From the NCBI GenBank assembly GCA_902806575.1, contig CADCXD010000008.1, positions 248,001-312,000 of the forward strand: a stretch of 64,000 nt of DNA, in the 5' to 3' direction. The position numbers and the translations under genes were made by a program. Of the stretch, positions 32,951-44,279 are shown piece after piece. Position 1 is the first letter of the stretch, and each line of letters opens with the position of its first letter. This stretch comes from Jackrogersella multiformis (taxonomy: Eukaryota; Ascomycota; Sordariomycetes; Xylariales; Hypoxylaceae). The notes beneath the pieces were generated by a model, which was not told where the DNA came from, searched no databases, and worked only from the letters and a program-made list of their open reading frames with translations.

Positions 32951-34522
32951 CTATGGTTGCGTTACTTTGATAAATACGGTGGAGGTTCCGGGTGGACTAT
33001 TCAAGAGTTAGTTCAAGGCACACGATAAAATTGCTGAGATTATGGCACTTACCCTCGTATAGCATGGCCTCGCGGCCCTCTCTCACCAGATTCACCTCGC
33101 GGACCCCTTTCGCCGGCTTCCCCACGCGGACCACGTATACTCGCACCTGGCAGTCCAGGCTCACCTCGTTCTCCGCGTATGCTCACTCCAGGTGGTCCAG
33201 CTTCACCTCGTTCTCCACGTATGCTCATTCCCGGTGGTCCAGCTTCACCTGGTTCTCCACGTATGCTAATTCCCCGGGGGCCAGGTTCGCCTCTTTCTCC
33301 GCGTATGCTCACTCCCGGTGGTCCAGCTTCGCCTCTTTCCCCTTGTATACTCTCACCGGGAGGTCCAGCTTCACCCCGTTCACCTTGTTCCCCACGTTCC
33401 CCACGTATACTCTCGCCTGGAGGTCCAGCTTCACCTGGCTCGCCTCGTTCCCCACGTATGCTCTCGCCTGGCGGTCCTCTATCACCGATTTCCCCTCGCG
33501 GTCCGCGTATACTCTCTCCCGGCGGCCCCCTCTCGCCGGCTTGCCCTCGCGGTCCTCGTTCGCCAATTTCTCCTCGTGGACCACGTATCGTTTCTCCTTG
33601 TGGTCCTCGCTGACCAACGTCCCCTCGCGGTCCTCTTTCGCCGATTTCCCCCCGTGGCCCATGTATGCTTTCTCCTTGAGGACCCCTTTCTCCCTGTAGT
33701 CCCCTTTCTCCCTGTAATCCTATTTCTCCCTGTGGCCCTATTTCTCCTTCCGGTCCCCTTTCGCCGCATTCCCCTGGCGCGCCGGTCTCCCCCTGCGCCC
33801 CCCTTTCACCTTGTTCTCCTTGCAGACCTGGAGCTTTGCGGAGGAACAAATATATCAGCATTGAAATCTCAGCATGATATAATGTACGTTCCTTACGCAG
33901 CGGCAGATATTTCGGCACAAGAAAAATGGAAACTCGAAAAATAATTCCATTCAAAAAGAGGAGAAAGACGAGGCAAGGAGATGTGGTCTCTTACAACCGT
34001 CATTTCCCGGTAGTCCAGGCGGTCCAGGCTTTCCTCGTGGTCCACGCCTTCTCTACAAGACACCATTTCAGCAATATTCATCAAAAGATACTTGCATGGA
34101 CTCAATTGAGGGGCTACGACGACCTTTTTCGGTTTTGTCCAGACATATTCTCTTGGACGGGATCTCCTGCAACAGAACCACCAGGTGAGAGCAATAACCA
34201 GAAGAGACAGGCTAAGAAAGACGCCAAATATAATCAAGGCGGTGTTGGAAGAATCGCCGCTCGAACCTGCTGGTGGCGGAACAGGGGTTGGACTCTCTGT
34301 CGATGCCGCTACTACGAGCGCCGGTTCGTTAAAACAGTTCGCTTCTTCGCTGCCATCTTGCTGTGTGCCACCTAGTGCAATGATAGTGATACAGGTACTT
34401 GAATCACGCGTCATCGTCAGGGTGAGATATTCATCCCTAGCGCCGAGCCCTCCATCGGGTGTTGGCTGCGGAAGAGAGGTAGGGTTGGTAGAATCAATGA
34501 ACAATGTGGATAAAACAGCCAT
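32951..34522 (-). CDS. Single-pass membrane protein with long collagen-like region
   Basis: A tentative four-exon model on the minus strand: 34522-34092, 34047 (or 34050)-33995, 33833-33053 and 32996-32951, about 436 residues. Exon 1 encodes a 90-residue Thr/Pro-rich segment, one membrane helix at about 94-117 (NTALIIFGVFLSLSLLVIAL) and a basic stop. Exon 2 starts the collagen repeat (GKPGPPGLPGNDG); splicing to exon 3 keeps perfect Gly-X-Y spacing (GND-GSP-GLQ). Exon 3 encodes about 260 residues of Gly-X-Y, mostly GER, GPR, GPP and GES, with a regularly recurring G-E-S-I-R-G break. Exon 4 continues GPPG and ends VTQP. The first intron would be only 41-44 nt, so that junction is uncertain. 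No signal peptide is visible; a further upstream exon may be missing. Function is unknown. All other frames here are open because of the repeats; they are shadows. Confidence 0.68.
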
Positions 34523-35781
34523 GATGCTGAGCAGTCAGAGAAACGACTACAACGAAAACTGCTCCTAAAAGAGCCGTATCCACCCTCAATGTTGCTGGAC
34601 TGGAAAATCTCAGGTCGGCAGAGGGATAAGAAATGACACCACTGCCCGAGGGTCCTCTCTCTCCCCCCCCCCCCCGAGTTTCGACCGCGTGTCTCGAAAA
34701 GCCTCCTTAAGGTGCCCCTTGTCAATAGGAGGCAAATCGTCGAAGCTAGAATATGCATGTCGACAGCCACGATCCCGGCCCTATGATAGACCTGAGATCC
34801 TTTATCAGTATCGCATCGCCAAGTGAGGCTCGAAGCGAAACGAGCCAACGATTGCCGCGCACCGGCGACCGTGATCATGCGCGCGGCCAGTATCCGAGCA
34901 GGTGCGTGGCCAAAAGGGGAAGTCGAGCGGTTGGGGCGCTACAGCGTTGCTAGCATTGAAGAAATACCAGGCCTGCCGTGCATATCGAGCACGAGGCTTC
35001 GAATCATATGGGAGCCCGGCACGTCAAAGGATGGTCGCATACAGAATACAATGCACATTAGTTGCTTCATCTTTCCTTTTTTGCAGGTGTGATCGTACCA
35101 AGGCAGGTTTGGAGATGCTCCATGACTGGCTGGCGAGCCTTGTGTGGCGTCGTACGGCCAATTCTACGATAAATAACGATGCTGCAATTTGGGGGGCTAC
35201 AGATTGCGTGGCGAGCTCATACGTGCCAGATCAAGCCCGCGTCCGAGAAACCATGCACGCGGCTGCCGCCATACCGGCTAGATTGCATTATTTGTGACCG
35301 GCAACTCGGAATGCAAACACAAATGCTCAAGTAGGAATCCTAATGGCCAGTCGATCCTGTTTCCCCCCCAAAGGCCGTAGGCTGCGTTTGCACCAACATG
35401 CATGGAGGCATGGCTAGGCAGATTTTGTGAGAATCCGGCACAAGAAAATCGAGAGGGGAAGGGGGGATGCTGTTGATCGAAATTGGTTGTATCGGATTTC
35501 TGATATGTTATTTAAGTCTTTGCAATATCGAGGTTGCTTTTGGATAGAATTGATTGTTATTTTTCGGCAAGCGGCAAGCGGCAAGCGGCTTCTACCTGAG
35601 CATGACGTTTCCCGTATTTTTTTTGGTCTACAAGCCAAGAACAGTAATAATGTTCCTAGCCGAAGTCATGATCGTTCCTCGATCATCTATATGATAGATC
35701 AGCTTTCGGAGAATTACCCTGATTCGATGACAGCGGAGCGACGTAGGGTAGCTGCCTAATTGTATCTGCCCACCCAATAGC
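34523..35781. other. Intergenic region, no gene seen
   Basis: Upstream of the collagen-like gene. It includes a run of about 13 C at 34663-34675, a GGCAAGCGGCAAGCGGCAAG triplication near 35567-35589, and GC-balanced sequence with only frame shadows. An upstream exon of the collagen-like gene could lie here but was not identified. Confidence 0.45.
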
Positions 35782-37200
35782 TCATAGAATATCAAACCGA
35801 GGTGGGAACACGACGGCTTCGGTTAGCCACCACAATTCATCTTGTGTGACTGGCAGGGTAAAGGATTGCCTGGTATAATATTCGAGGTCCAGACGGTTAG
35901 CGTGACCAAACTGCAAGTATTCGTCCTCATCTGGTTCATGAGCCCTAAGAAATGCTTCGCCAACGTCTTGATACCCGCAAGGCGTCTCGGATTTTCTCTT
36001 CTCAGCATCGAGCCTTGACCTTCTGCCCCGTGCAAGCCTGTTCTTCGCATCGATGAATCGGCTCCAGAAGCAACGGCGCTCCGTAAGGATGTGGTTGGCC
36101 CCCTCCAGCGAGCATATGTGCGCGATCTGCACATGCGGCACATTCCACGGACGCGTCGCCCCGTCTCGAATGCCAGAGATGACGTCCCGGCGTCTGTTGT
36201 AAAAGGTTTGCTTGATCTGATTTGCTTCGTAATCGAAATATCTGAGCTGGCCATGAAAGGATATTCGCCCATAGTGTGCCTTGAAATGCCTCATGCGATG
36301 ATACAAATAGTTACGGTTATCTACATAATCTACCGATATGGCTTGGATGACATCCATCTCGTCTATAGGTACACACGCATAGTCATGCGACTTGACATCC
36401 TCAGAATCGCAAAGGAGGGGAAACAAGTGGCTCAAGTTGGGGATTAGCCGTAAGAGATCTGAGATTTGAGAAAGACCTTGCTCTAAGTCCCATAGTCCGG
36501 CCGTGATAGCCAGCTTCTTGACACGCTGCAGATCCGCCGGTCGGAAGAGTCCGATATTCCATTGCCCGCCTGTAAGTACTTCGTCTGCACTTGACGGGCT
36601 GTACTGGACGTAGAGGGTGTCTCGTTCGAAGTGGAACCACGTGCGCGGTCCGTGCGTGCGGGTACCAAACGTTAGTTGGTAACCATAGCTCTGGAGCATC
36701 TCTCGAGACTCGGAACAGACGTGTAAGAAGGCCGGAATGGGCGCCGAGCTGTAGAGAAAGGTAGCTCGCGTCATTGCCCATGCAGCTTCAGGATTATCAG
36801 CAAGCCAAGCTGAGGGGATTTCAGGCGTCTCCTCCGTAGGGACCCAAGGCTGGAATTTGTTCTTTGTAGAGACGAAGCCATATGACTCCAAAGACCGTTG
36901 AGGGTGTGAGCGTAGGCCAGGACCAATCCGTGGAAGCCAGTTATGGACAAAATAAAGAAGATCAGGATGCAACTTGAATTGAATCAGTGTAGTTCGGCAT
37001 GTCTCCTTGAATTCTTCAAGTTTCTCTTCAAAAGCTTCCGATTGAGACCCATCCTCATCCACATGGACTACTCGCGGCGGTGTAGCCAAGATGTAAATTT
37101 GTCGTCTAATTTCTGGCGGCAGAAGACCGAAGAAGCGGAATTCAACTTCGGCATTAGAGGCTACGCGGAGTTGGGTAGCAATAGGAACGACACGGCTCAT
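35782..37200 (-). CDS. 2EXR-domain protein of unknown function
   Basis: A single exon of 472 residues. Residues about 20-40 read FRFFGLLPPEIRRQIYILA, the hallmark of the fungal 2EXR domain (F..LP.E.R..IW/Y). About 110 residues further on comes the second conserved part, ending in PIPAFLHVCSESREMLQSYG, then a strand-rich stretch (WFHFERDTLYVQY) as usual for the family. The C-terminal half is less conserved and ends in a basic segment (RLARGRRSRLDAEKRK) and an acidic patch (PDEDEYLQFG). 2EXR proteins are greatly expanded in plant-associated and soil ascomycetes, and their function is unknown. No signal or membrane segment. It sits alone between the collagen-like gene and a FAD monooxygenase. 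Confidence 0.85.
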   Translation of the reverse strand: MSRVVPIATQLRVASNAEVEFRFFGLLPPEIRRQIYILATPPRVVHVDEDGSQSEAFEEKLEEFKETCRTTLIQFKLHPDLLYFVHNWLPRIGPGLRSHPQRSLESYGFVSTKNKFQPWVPTEETPEIPSAWLADNPEAAWAMTRATFLYSSAPIPAFLHVCSESREMLQSYGYQLTFGTRTHGPRTWFHFERDTLYVQYSPSSADEVLTGGQWNIGLFRPADLQRVKKLAITAGLWDLEQGLSQISDLLRLIPNLSHLFPLLCDSEDVKSHDYACVPIDEMDVIQAISVDYVDNRNYLYHRMRHFKAHYGRISFHGQLRYFDYEANQIKQTFYNRRRDVISGIRDGATRPWNVPHVQIAHICSLEGANHILTERRCFWSRFIDAKNRLARGRRSRLDAEKRKSETPCGYQDVGEAFLRAHEPDEDEYLQFGHANRLDLEYYTRQSFTLPVTQDELWWLTEAVVFPPRFDIL

Positions 37201-37655
37201 GTTATTTGCATAAACAGGACAAAGTAGGGTAGTTGATATTAAAGAGAATCAACACTCTTCCTCTTGTTTAATACTGTCAGGTCAGAGTGTTTGAAGCGAG
37301 GTAGGGCTTAGATAGATCCTAGGACTCAGCCACGCGCAGCCATACATGATCCCACCCCGCGTATTGCATTTTGCGAATAGGTAGTACTGAGCTACAGTTC
37401 CAGTTCTTGTGACGATCGTCAAGTGGCGCTACATAGTAGATAGCTCCATAAAAAGACTGCATCCGTGCCATACGCTAACTTCGTAGGGCTAAAGCTCCTC
37501 CGAGATGACTGTACTAGAAACACGTACGTCATTCCGTTCGGGCCGTGCCGAGACTAGGGTAAGGGTCAAAGGTACCTACGATAAGAATAAAGGGATCTTT
37601 ACTTGTCTAGATCTAGGTACCTAGATCTATTTAGTACACACGTCGCTGCTATCCG
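37201..37655. other. Intergenic region, no gene seen
   Basis: Upstream of the 2EXR gene and downstream of the monooxygenase. A palindrome CTAGATCTAGGTACCTAGAT lies at about 37607-37626. Confidence 0.5.
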
Positions 37656-39336
37656 TCAAACTCGACACTCTTCTAACGTGATATTCTCTTCCGGTGCTTG
37701 TACGGCGACCCGACCCCAAGCAATCGATTTCCCTGCCCCTCCACTGTTGATTCTTTGTGCATTCCTGGAACCTCTAACGGCAGCAGCACCTCGTTCAACC
37801 ATCTCTTCTTGATAAGGACCCAAAAGCGACTTGATTTCTCCAATGCCATTTGAATTGAGTCGATCTAGGGCTTTTCCGAGATGAAGAGAATCTCGAATAG
37901 CATGAACTCCACCCTCGCCGCGGACTTTGACAGAGAGTTAGGTTAGCAAATTTTACGTCGGGGACGGGGAGTATGATCGTGCTAGACAGGGAAGAACGTA
38001 CAAGGAGTCATTGGATGAACCGCGTCGCCAAGAAGTGTGATCCGCCCTGTCGGTAAATCATTTATCTCAGCATCACGGAGCACTAAGGGATATTTTCTCA
38101 TCCCGCTCGCAGGTGTTGCTTTAATGACTTCCGCAAACTTAGGCTCGAGTGTGCTAGTCAATTTGAGAGCATACTCGAGTTTCTCCGACTGCGAAGCTGA
38201 GCGAAGCCAGTGGTCTTCCCTGTCGACATCGTGGTCGTCGCTTATAAGAAACCAGTAATACCGTCCTGAGTTTCCGTCCGGGCTGACCTGGCTCAATCCA
38301 ACAAAAAGGAAATAGCCAGAGGAATCCGGTCCGTTTTTCGCATAGCAACTATGCGCTATAGATAGCTGACGCTCGAATGACTCTCCCGATAAGGTGGTTT
38401 CGCCAATAATCATAGCCGCCGGAACAGTTTTGAGCGTATCTTTGTTTGGGCATTGGAGAACATGCTCCCGTACTTAAATGATATAGGATAAGTCAGAACT
38501 ATCTAATCAAGAGATACAGGGTAATCAGGGTTCATGTAGGGGTTGGCATACCGATACTATTTACACCATCAGCGCCAACTAGGATATCACCTGTGGCTGT
38601 AGTGCCATCCTCGAAGCGCACTCGGACTTCGTCCTCAACCTCTTCCACCTGTATGACTTTCTTGTTCCATTGGATTGGGATTTGACGAGAGAGCCATTCA
38701 CGGAAGCGGAACCTGTTTGCTCGCACGATAGGCGTTTCGGGAGAACTCTGCACTACTTCACGCGGACCATGAATGTAAAGTCCGATTTGTGCTTCAAGAT
38801 TGAGTGGCGACAGATGATTCACTGCCTCCTTAAAGGGAGGCATGTCTAGTCATCGATATGAATTAGTCAGTCCTGGCTACCTAGGTACCCAAGCTTGGGG
38901 TGGGTTAATTCATTCAGAAGGAAGAAGAACGGAATATTTCATGGTCCAATAACCTCGCCCGGACCCTCTCAAGCACAAGGGGAGAAAAAAACGGCAATAT
39001 ACTGACCTTGAGGCACAGAGGAGAGTAAGTCATCAAGAACACTATTTAACTCATCAGTAATGTTCCTGGTAGTTGACATATGAAATACTACAAGGAAATT
39101 AATATCGCAGAGGTAAAGTTTATTTCCTATTTTCCTTTATTACTTCCAACGAAAAATGAACTCAATACTCACGTATGTATAGCAATGGCCCATCCTGATG
39201 ATCGCGAGACCGGGTCAGTGTCTCGCTCGAAAATTTCAAATGGGATGCCCTGCTTCCGCAAGCATTGAGCCAGCGTAAGTCCGCCGAGACCAGCACCGAC
39301 AATCAGTACACGAGGTCTGGTAGATTTTGCTGCCAT
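37656..39336 (-). CDS. FAD-dependent monooxygenase (salicylate hydroxylase-like)
   Basis: Five exons on the minus strand: 39336-39173, 39065-39007 (59 nt), 38845-38552, 38472-38002 and 37924-37656, giving 418 residues, all phases closing. The N-terminal Rossmann motif is VLIVGAGLGGLTLA (GxGxxG), then FEIFERD, whose acidic residue binds the FAD ribose. The middle DG motif is ILVGADGVNSIVRE. The C-terminal GD motif is GRITLLGDAVHPMTPF followed by RGEGG. This is the class A, PF01494 layout: single-component flavoprotein hydroxylases using NAD(P)H and O2 on aromatic or polyketide-like substrates. Fungal relatives occur both in aromatic catabolism and in secondary metabolism; no cluster is present here. 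No motif is missing, so the gene looks functional despite being split into many short frames. Confidence 0.9.
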
Positions 39337-40338
39337 GGCTTAGCAATATCGAGTCAAAGTAGTAGATATAACTTGGGTATTTACATTACATGAAAAGACA
39401 ATAGGTCAAGCCCGACTAGGTACTTCTACGTTGTTATTATACCCTCTTTGCTTTTGCGCCTCGGCGCAATCTCGCGAGCCGATCGTCGACCGTCGGACTA
39501 TGACTGACTAAGCTATGCCGAGGAGGCGAGGGGGGGTGACGGGCGTATACAAAAGACGAGAGGCCGAAAACACCTCATAAATTACGCCTCATACGTTACA
39601 CAGCAACCATGGAAATTCATTTGATTCCACCCCGGTCCGGTAGGTAGGTGGTAAATCCTTACATTAGGTGATTAACTCCGGCTATATTATTCAGTCTTGC
39701 CTGAATAATATCGTACGTATTGAAAGATGCGGGCGTACCGAATGTTGATATCATTTCAAGTAATATGTTGATCTATTATTTAGTCCATTTCTAAAGCGTT
39801 TTAGGTACTTTTAAGGAGCCAGCTCGTTGCGATTGCTGTATGGCGCCTAAAGCGATTCGATACCTGTTAACACTAGTAAGCGCGAAGCCCCTTAATATGT
39901 AGATGACCATGTTTTTAAGATAGCCCAGCTGAATCGTAACAATACTGACTTTACTCAATAAAAAACTATTCTCATTAGTACATTCTGAAGACTTCGCATT
40001 TTCATTCATCTTAATCCTACTTAATAACTCACAGGTTTAGTTTTCAGTTCTTAAAACATTTGACCAAAGGACACCCGATACTATAAAATGAAGTAAATAT
40101 TATAACAAGTCATAGACTAAAGTATAGGAGGCAGTACAGCTGGTGGACAGGTGTTAGTAAGTGCCCCAGAACAACACCCCATAAGAAAGAAAACAGAAAG
40201 CACCCCATAAATAACCTAACTCTATACCTAGGTCTATAGTCCTCTCCCCTTTTAGCCCTAGCTAGCCGTCATTCCTCTGAGGTATCAATACACATACATA
40301 TGTCTGATCAGGGTGATCCAAGGAAGCTGTGCTGGAGC
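39337..40338. other. Intergenic region, no gene seen
   Basis: Upstream of the FAD monooxygenase. GGTAGGTAGGTGG lies near 39640, and base composition turns increasingly AT-rich toward 40 kb. Short frames only. Confidence 0.45.
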
Positions 40339-41016
40339 TCAACGATTGCGGTGTCTAGGGCGGAGGATATGTGAAATGGGCGGCAGCGTATTCTCATTGC
40401 CAGTATTATGCCGTTGGGCAGAACTCGAAGCGAAAGAGGTATAGGGCGCGAGTCGGGACGAATTGCTGGATTGAGACTGGAGGGAGGCTTGAGTGGGGAG
40501 GGACTCGTATTCAATGAAATGCTTTAGTAGCTTCCTGTCGGCCTTAAATTCCTCCTGGGTAGTTTTCGATGAGCTTGCGAATTGAGGATTTCTTCGAACC
40601 CACCAGGTGAACCAGTTTCCGTCGTGCTTCGCTTCAGATGTGTTCGTTCGAATACTTCTTACGTAGTGGGAGAGGCCGGGCAGCAGATATGCAACGGCGT
40701 CGATACCATTTTCACCATATAATACATCGACACCTGGGCGGGCCCAAGAGACCACGTTGTGCAAATAGTTCAGTTGGTCGTTCATTGGTAGTGACCGGAA
40801 AAGCTGGCACCGCATAAGGTGCCACTCGCGCTCAGCTGCTGCCGCACCAGATGAGATTTTGATGGCCGAGAAAGTATCTATCAACCAATTGATCTGTTGA
40901 TACGTCGCCCATCGCAGGTATTGGCCGATATTTTGGAGGAAAATTTCCAGCTGCGCTTCAGGGGAGGTGCTGGGGGAGCCGATGTTCCCCGAGTAAGTCT
41001 GATGTGGTTGTTCCAT
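40339..41016 (-). CDS. Orphan protein, relative of the pseudogene at 49 kb
   Basis: A single exon of 225 residues; no known family recognised. The middle holds a helix-rich block: AEREWHLMRCQLFRSLPMND, then QLNYLHNVVSWARPGVDVLY, then LSHYVRSIRTNTSEA and WFTWWVRRNP. The C-terminal 60 residues are Ser/Gln/Arg-rich and probably disordered. There is no signal peptide or membrane segment. The same block occurs in a broken gene at 48977-49448 on the same strand, so this is one member of a small gene family. It lies about 960 bp from the left end of a RIP-destroyed retroelement. A single long frame with a plausible start (MEQPHQTYSG) and the paralogue argue that it is coding; expression is unproven. 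Confidence 0.62.
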   Translation of the reverse strand: MEQPHQTYSGNIGSPSTSPEAQLEIFLQNIGQYLRWATYQQINWLIDTFSAIKISSGAAAAEREWHLMRCQLFRSLPMNDQLNYLHNVVSWARPGVDVLYGENGIDAVAYLLPGLSHYVRSIRTNTSEAKHDGNWFTWWVRRNPQFASSSKTTQEEFKADRKLLKHFIEYESLPTQASLQSQSSNSSRLAPYTSFASSSAQRHNTGNENTLPPISHILRPRHRNR

Positions 41017-41975
41017 GATGAGTTCCGAGGTTTAATTTTGTGTTGAGGCCAGCTAGGTCGCTTAGACTGATGGTATCGTTCTCAAGATGGATATTAAGAT
41101 TTTTCTGCTGTAGTCGAAGGACTGGAATGAAAGTGTATGAGGAAAATATTAAATACCTATTATGCATATGGGAGTTTCCTAAGAGGTAGATAAGCAGTGA
41201 ATTTTGCTATTGGTAAGTTATTCACTATCATAGGACTTCGAACTGGTGAGTTAGTCCACATTGGTGATCACAAAATACTTCAGGGGAGTCATGCAGGTTG
41301 GTTTTCATTTTGACTACCTAATTCTAACTTATATATTCACTTTGATTGTCACTTAGATTGGGAATTTGAACTTGTCAGGGGAAGAGAGTGAAGGTAATTC
41401 ATCTAAGTGTTGTAGGTTCAACTAGTAGCAAAACCCCTATATTTCGCTCCGTGATGCCACTAAAACCAACTTCCTAATACAACCCATTCATATAATTCAT
41501 AGGTCTCTAAATGTAGAAAGGGTGAGAAGGAGATATATAGGAAAAGCCAATACTACCTCGATACACCATCACATATGGTCTTCTTGTAATATTGAATGGT
41601 CACTGTGGGGCAGAAGACATATACATGGGATGATCGTCGTTAGGGGTTCTCCTTGACTTAAATGCTTTCTGCTAAAGAGTGAGCGATAGTCTCCTGCCAT
41701 CCCGAGTGCCTTTGTCGATTTCATCCAGACACTAGGTCAATACTTATCACCGTCACATCAAGTATGATGTTTATTTGTTCTCGATGCATCGTAGAGTTCG
41801 AGAACCTGTACGTCCATCAGCCACATACCTCATCAATCCCTATCATACCGCACAATCATCTCATTTTAAATAGTCACGCTCGTACTATTTATTGCTGTGT
41901 CAGAGACAAGGCTGAGAATGATCCTAATGCAGCGTTCTGTATGTATCGTGTCAATTTTGCTTTTCACCTGCAGAT
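41017..41975. other. Intergenic region left of the retroelement
   Basis: AT-rich flank without coding signal. The frame at 41764-41985 runs into the element boundary and shows no coding character. Confidence 0.45.
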
Positions 41976-41980
41976 GAGGG
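41976..41980. repeat. Left target-site duplication GAGGG
   Basis: GAGGG directly precedes the left LTR and is repeated directly after the right LTR at 48819-48823, the 5-bp duplication expected from a gypsy-type integrase. Confidence 0.75.
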
Positions 41981-42295
41981 TATGACAAGGGCAATAGGGC
42001 TTGGAACTATAGTTTAATTTCGAATTATAATTTTCTATAATCTTAAAGTTTTTGCCTTTTATCTTTTCTTACAAAGTAAGGCGTAATAACTTATATATAT
42101 ATAATCTAAATATCTCTTTAAACGTTATTAACGCTTTCTTAATTTTATTAGTTTAATTTTATATATATTAATTAAGTTTTTTAATTAATTTTATTTAATA
42201 ATTTTATTTTATAAGTTTTAATATATTTTATATTTATTAATATATATATATATATATTAATTATACTTTACTTTGTAAAGCTTATTTATATAATA
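41981..42295 (-). repeat. Left LTR (3' LTR in element orientation)
   Basis: It aligns base for base with 48506-48818, allowing C/T and G/A changes. Its outermost 30 nt (TATGACAAGGGCAATAGGGC onward) keep G and C where the inner copy has A and T. The inner end matches the right LTR's terminal CCGTATGACA as TTATATAATA. Confidence 0.85.
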
Positions 42296-44279
42296 TTAGT
42301 TTCCTTTTTTTTAATATTTAATTTTAAACATTTTAAAGGATTATAAGATTATAAGGTTTATTAGCGTATTATTTATAAAATAGTTTAATTACTACTTTTA
42401 TTTTATTATTTAACATATATTTATAAGGTTCTTAAATTTAATATTTTTTAATTAATTAATTTTCTTATTTTATAAAATATTTTATTTTATTTTAGTTTTT
42501 AATAAAGTTTATAATTTATTTTATTTAATAATTTTTAGATTTTATCGGGATTACCTTACGTAGGATTTAATTAAGGTTAAAAAGTTCTTAATTATTAACG
42601 CGGTAAAGTTTAATAAATAAAATATAAAATAAATTATATATTTTCTAATTTTTAAGTAAAATAAATCTTACCGTTATAAAAGAGATTATTTATTAAATCT
42701 TAAAAAGTTTTAAAAGTTTTTTATTTAATTTCTTAATAAGGCGTTTAATCTTAATATTTTTTATATTAAATATTATAAGTTATTTTTTTTAAAAGGTTAA
42801 TATATCCTTTCGTTATTTATTTGCCCATTTATTTATTTATTAATAGCTTTATTTTAGGTATTTTTATATTTCTTAGTATATTTATATTATTTAATATATA
42901 TATAATTTATTTTTTAGATTACGTAAAGTGCTTATAGGAAAGTTATAAGTAATTAAATAATAATTATAATTAATATAAAAGGATATAAGTTATATTAATA
43001 ATAAAATAATATTATTATAAATAAATTTAATTATTATAAAAAGGTTTTTTTAATTATTTATTTTATAATTAATAAAGGTCTTAAGATAAACCTTTAAGAT
43101 TTAATTAAGGCGTTTTATTTAGCCGTTAGTTTATAAGTAAAACGTAATGCTTATATAAGATTTAATTCTTATTAATTTAAGAAAATCTTTTTAAATATAA
43201 GAAATAAATCTAAAGTTTTTATTAAAAATAATATTTAATAATACGTTATATAATTTTTAATATTATTTAATAAAGATTTTAATTAAATTATTAAACTTTT
43301 TTCTTTTTATTTTAAAAAAAATGAAATAAGCCATTTTTAAAAATAAATTTATTATTACCTAAATAAAGTTATAATTATTTAATAAAGGAAGGTTTATAAT
43401 AAAATTTATTATTATTATTAACCAAAGTTTATAATATAATTTTATTAGTTAAAAATATTTATATAAAGCATAATAAAGGATTTTATTTTATTAACATTTT
43501 AAACAACCTTATACGTAATCTTAAACGATATTTTTAATATTTAATTACTAAAAGTTTTAAATAATTAATTTTAAGGTTTTATCCATTCCTATATATCCGG
43601 TAATAAGAATATTATATTTAAAAAAAATAACTTTTTTTAAAAATTTTATAAATATTTAAAACCTACCCTTTTAATATAAAAGATTATTTTAAAAAATAAC
43701 GTTCTTAAAAGGATTTATAATTTACATAATATATTTTAAGTTATTAATAATTACTTTTTTTAATCTTTTTATAAAGTTAAAAGCTTAATTAAGGATAGTA
43801 AAGTTATATAATCTTTTTAATATAATGAAGATAATTATTAAAAAAATAAATAAAGTTCCTTAGAAATATAAAAAATATTTATCCTATAAAATTAATTTTA
43901 TAAGTTAATTTTTAATTTCCCCTTTTTTAAATTAATATTATAATAATTTAAAAAAGATATTAACTTTATTATTTTATTTTTTTAATTAATAATTAATAAT
44001 AAACTAATATAATAATAATTTTTATACTTATTAAGCTTAACGTTAATTTAAAACTTTAACCGTTATAAAATAAGTTAAATTTTAATAATTAAAATAAACT
44101 TTAATTTATATTTAATACCTTCTAAATATTAATATTATTTTTTAAAAAAATTTATTATAACCAGTAATTTTTTATTATAAATTTTATAATTTATTTTTGT
44201 TAATATAAATTTACGAGAATAATAAATTATTAATTTAAATTTATTTTATTTGTTTTTTTAAAAAAGAACGGCATTAATA

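Noticed and set aside
32992..33944. Plus-strand frames with Pro/Gly/Ser or Thr/Phe repeats
   Set aside because: Antisense of the collagen-like repeat; Gly-X-Y register across introns supports the minus strand.
37656..39336. FAD monooxygenase as a broken gene (split over several short frames)
   Set aside because: Five exons with GT-AG borders join in phase and all three flavoprotein motifs are intact, so it is a normal intron-rich gene.
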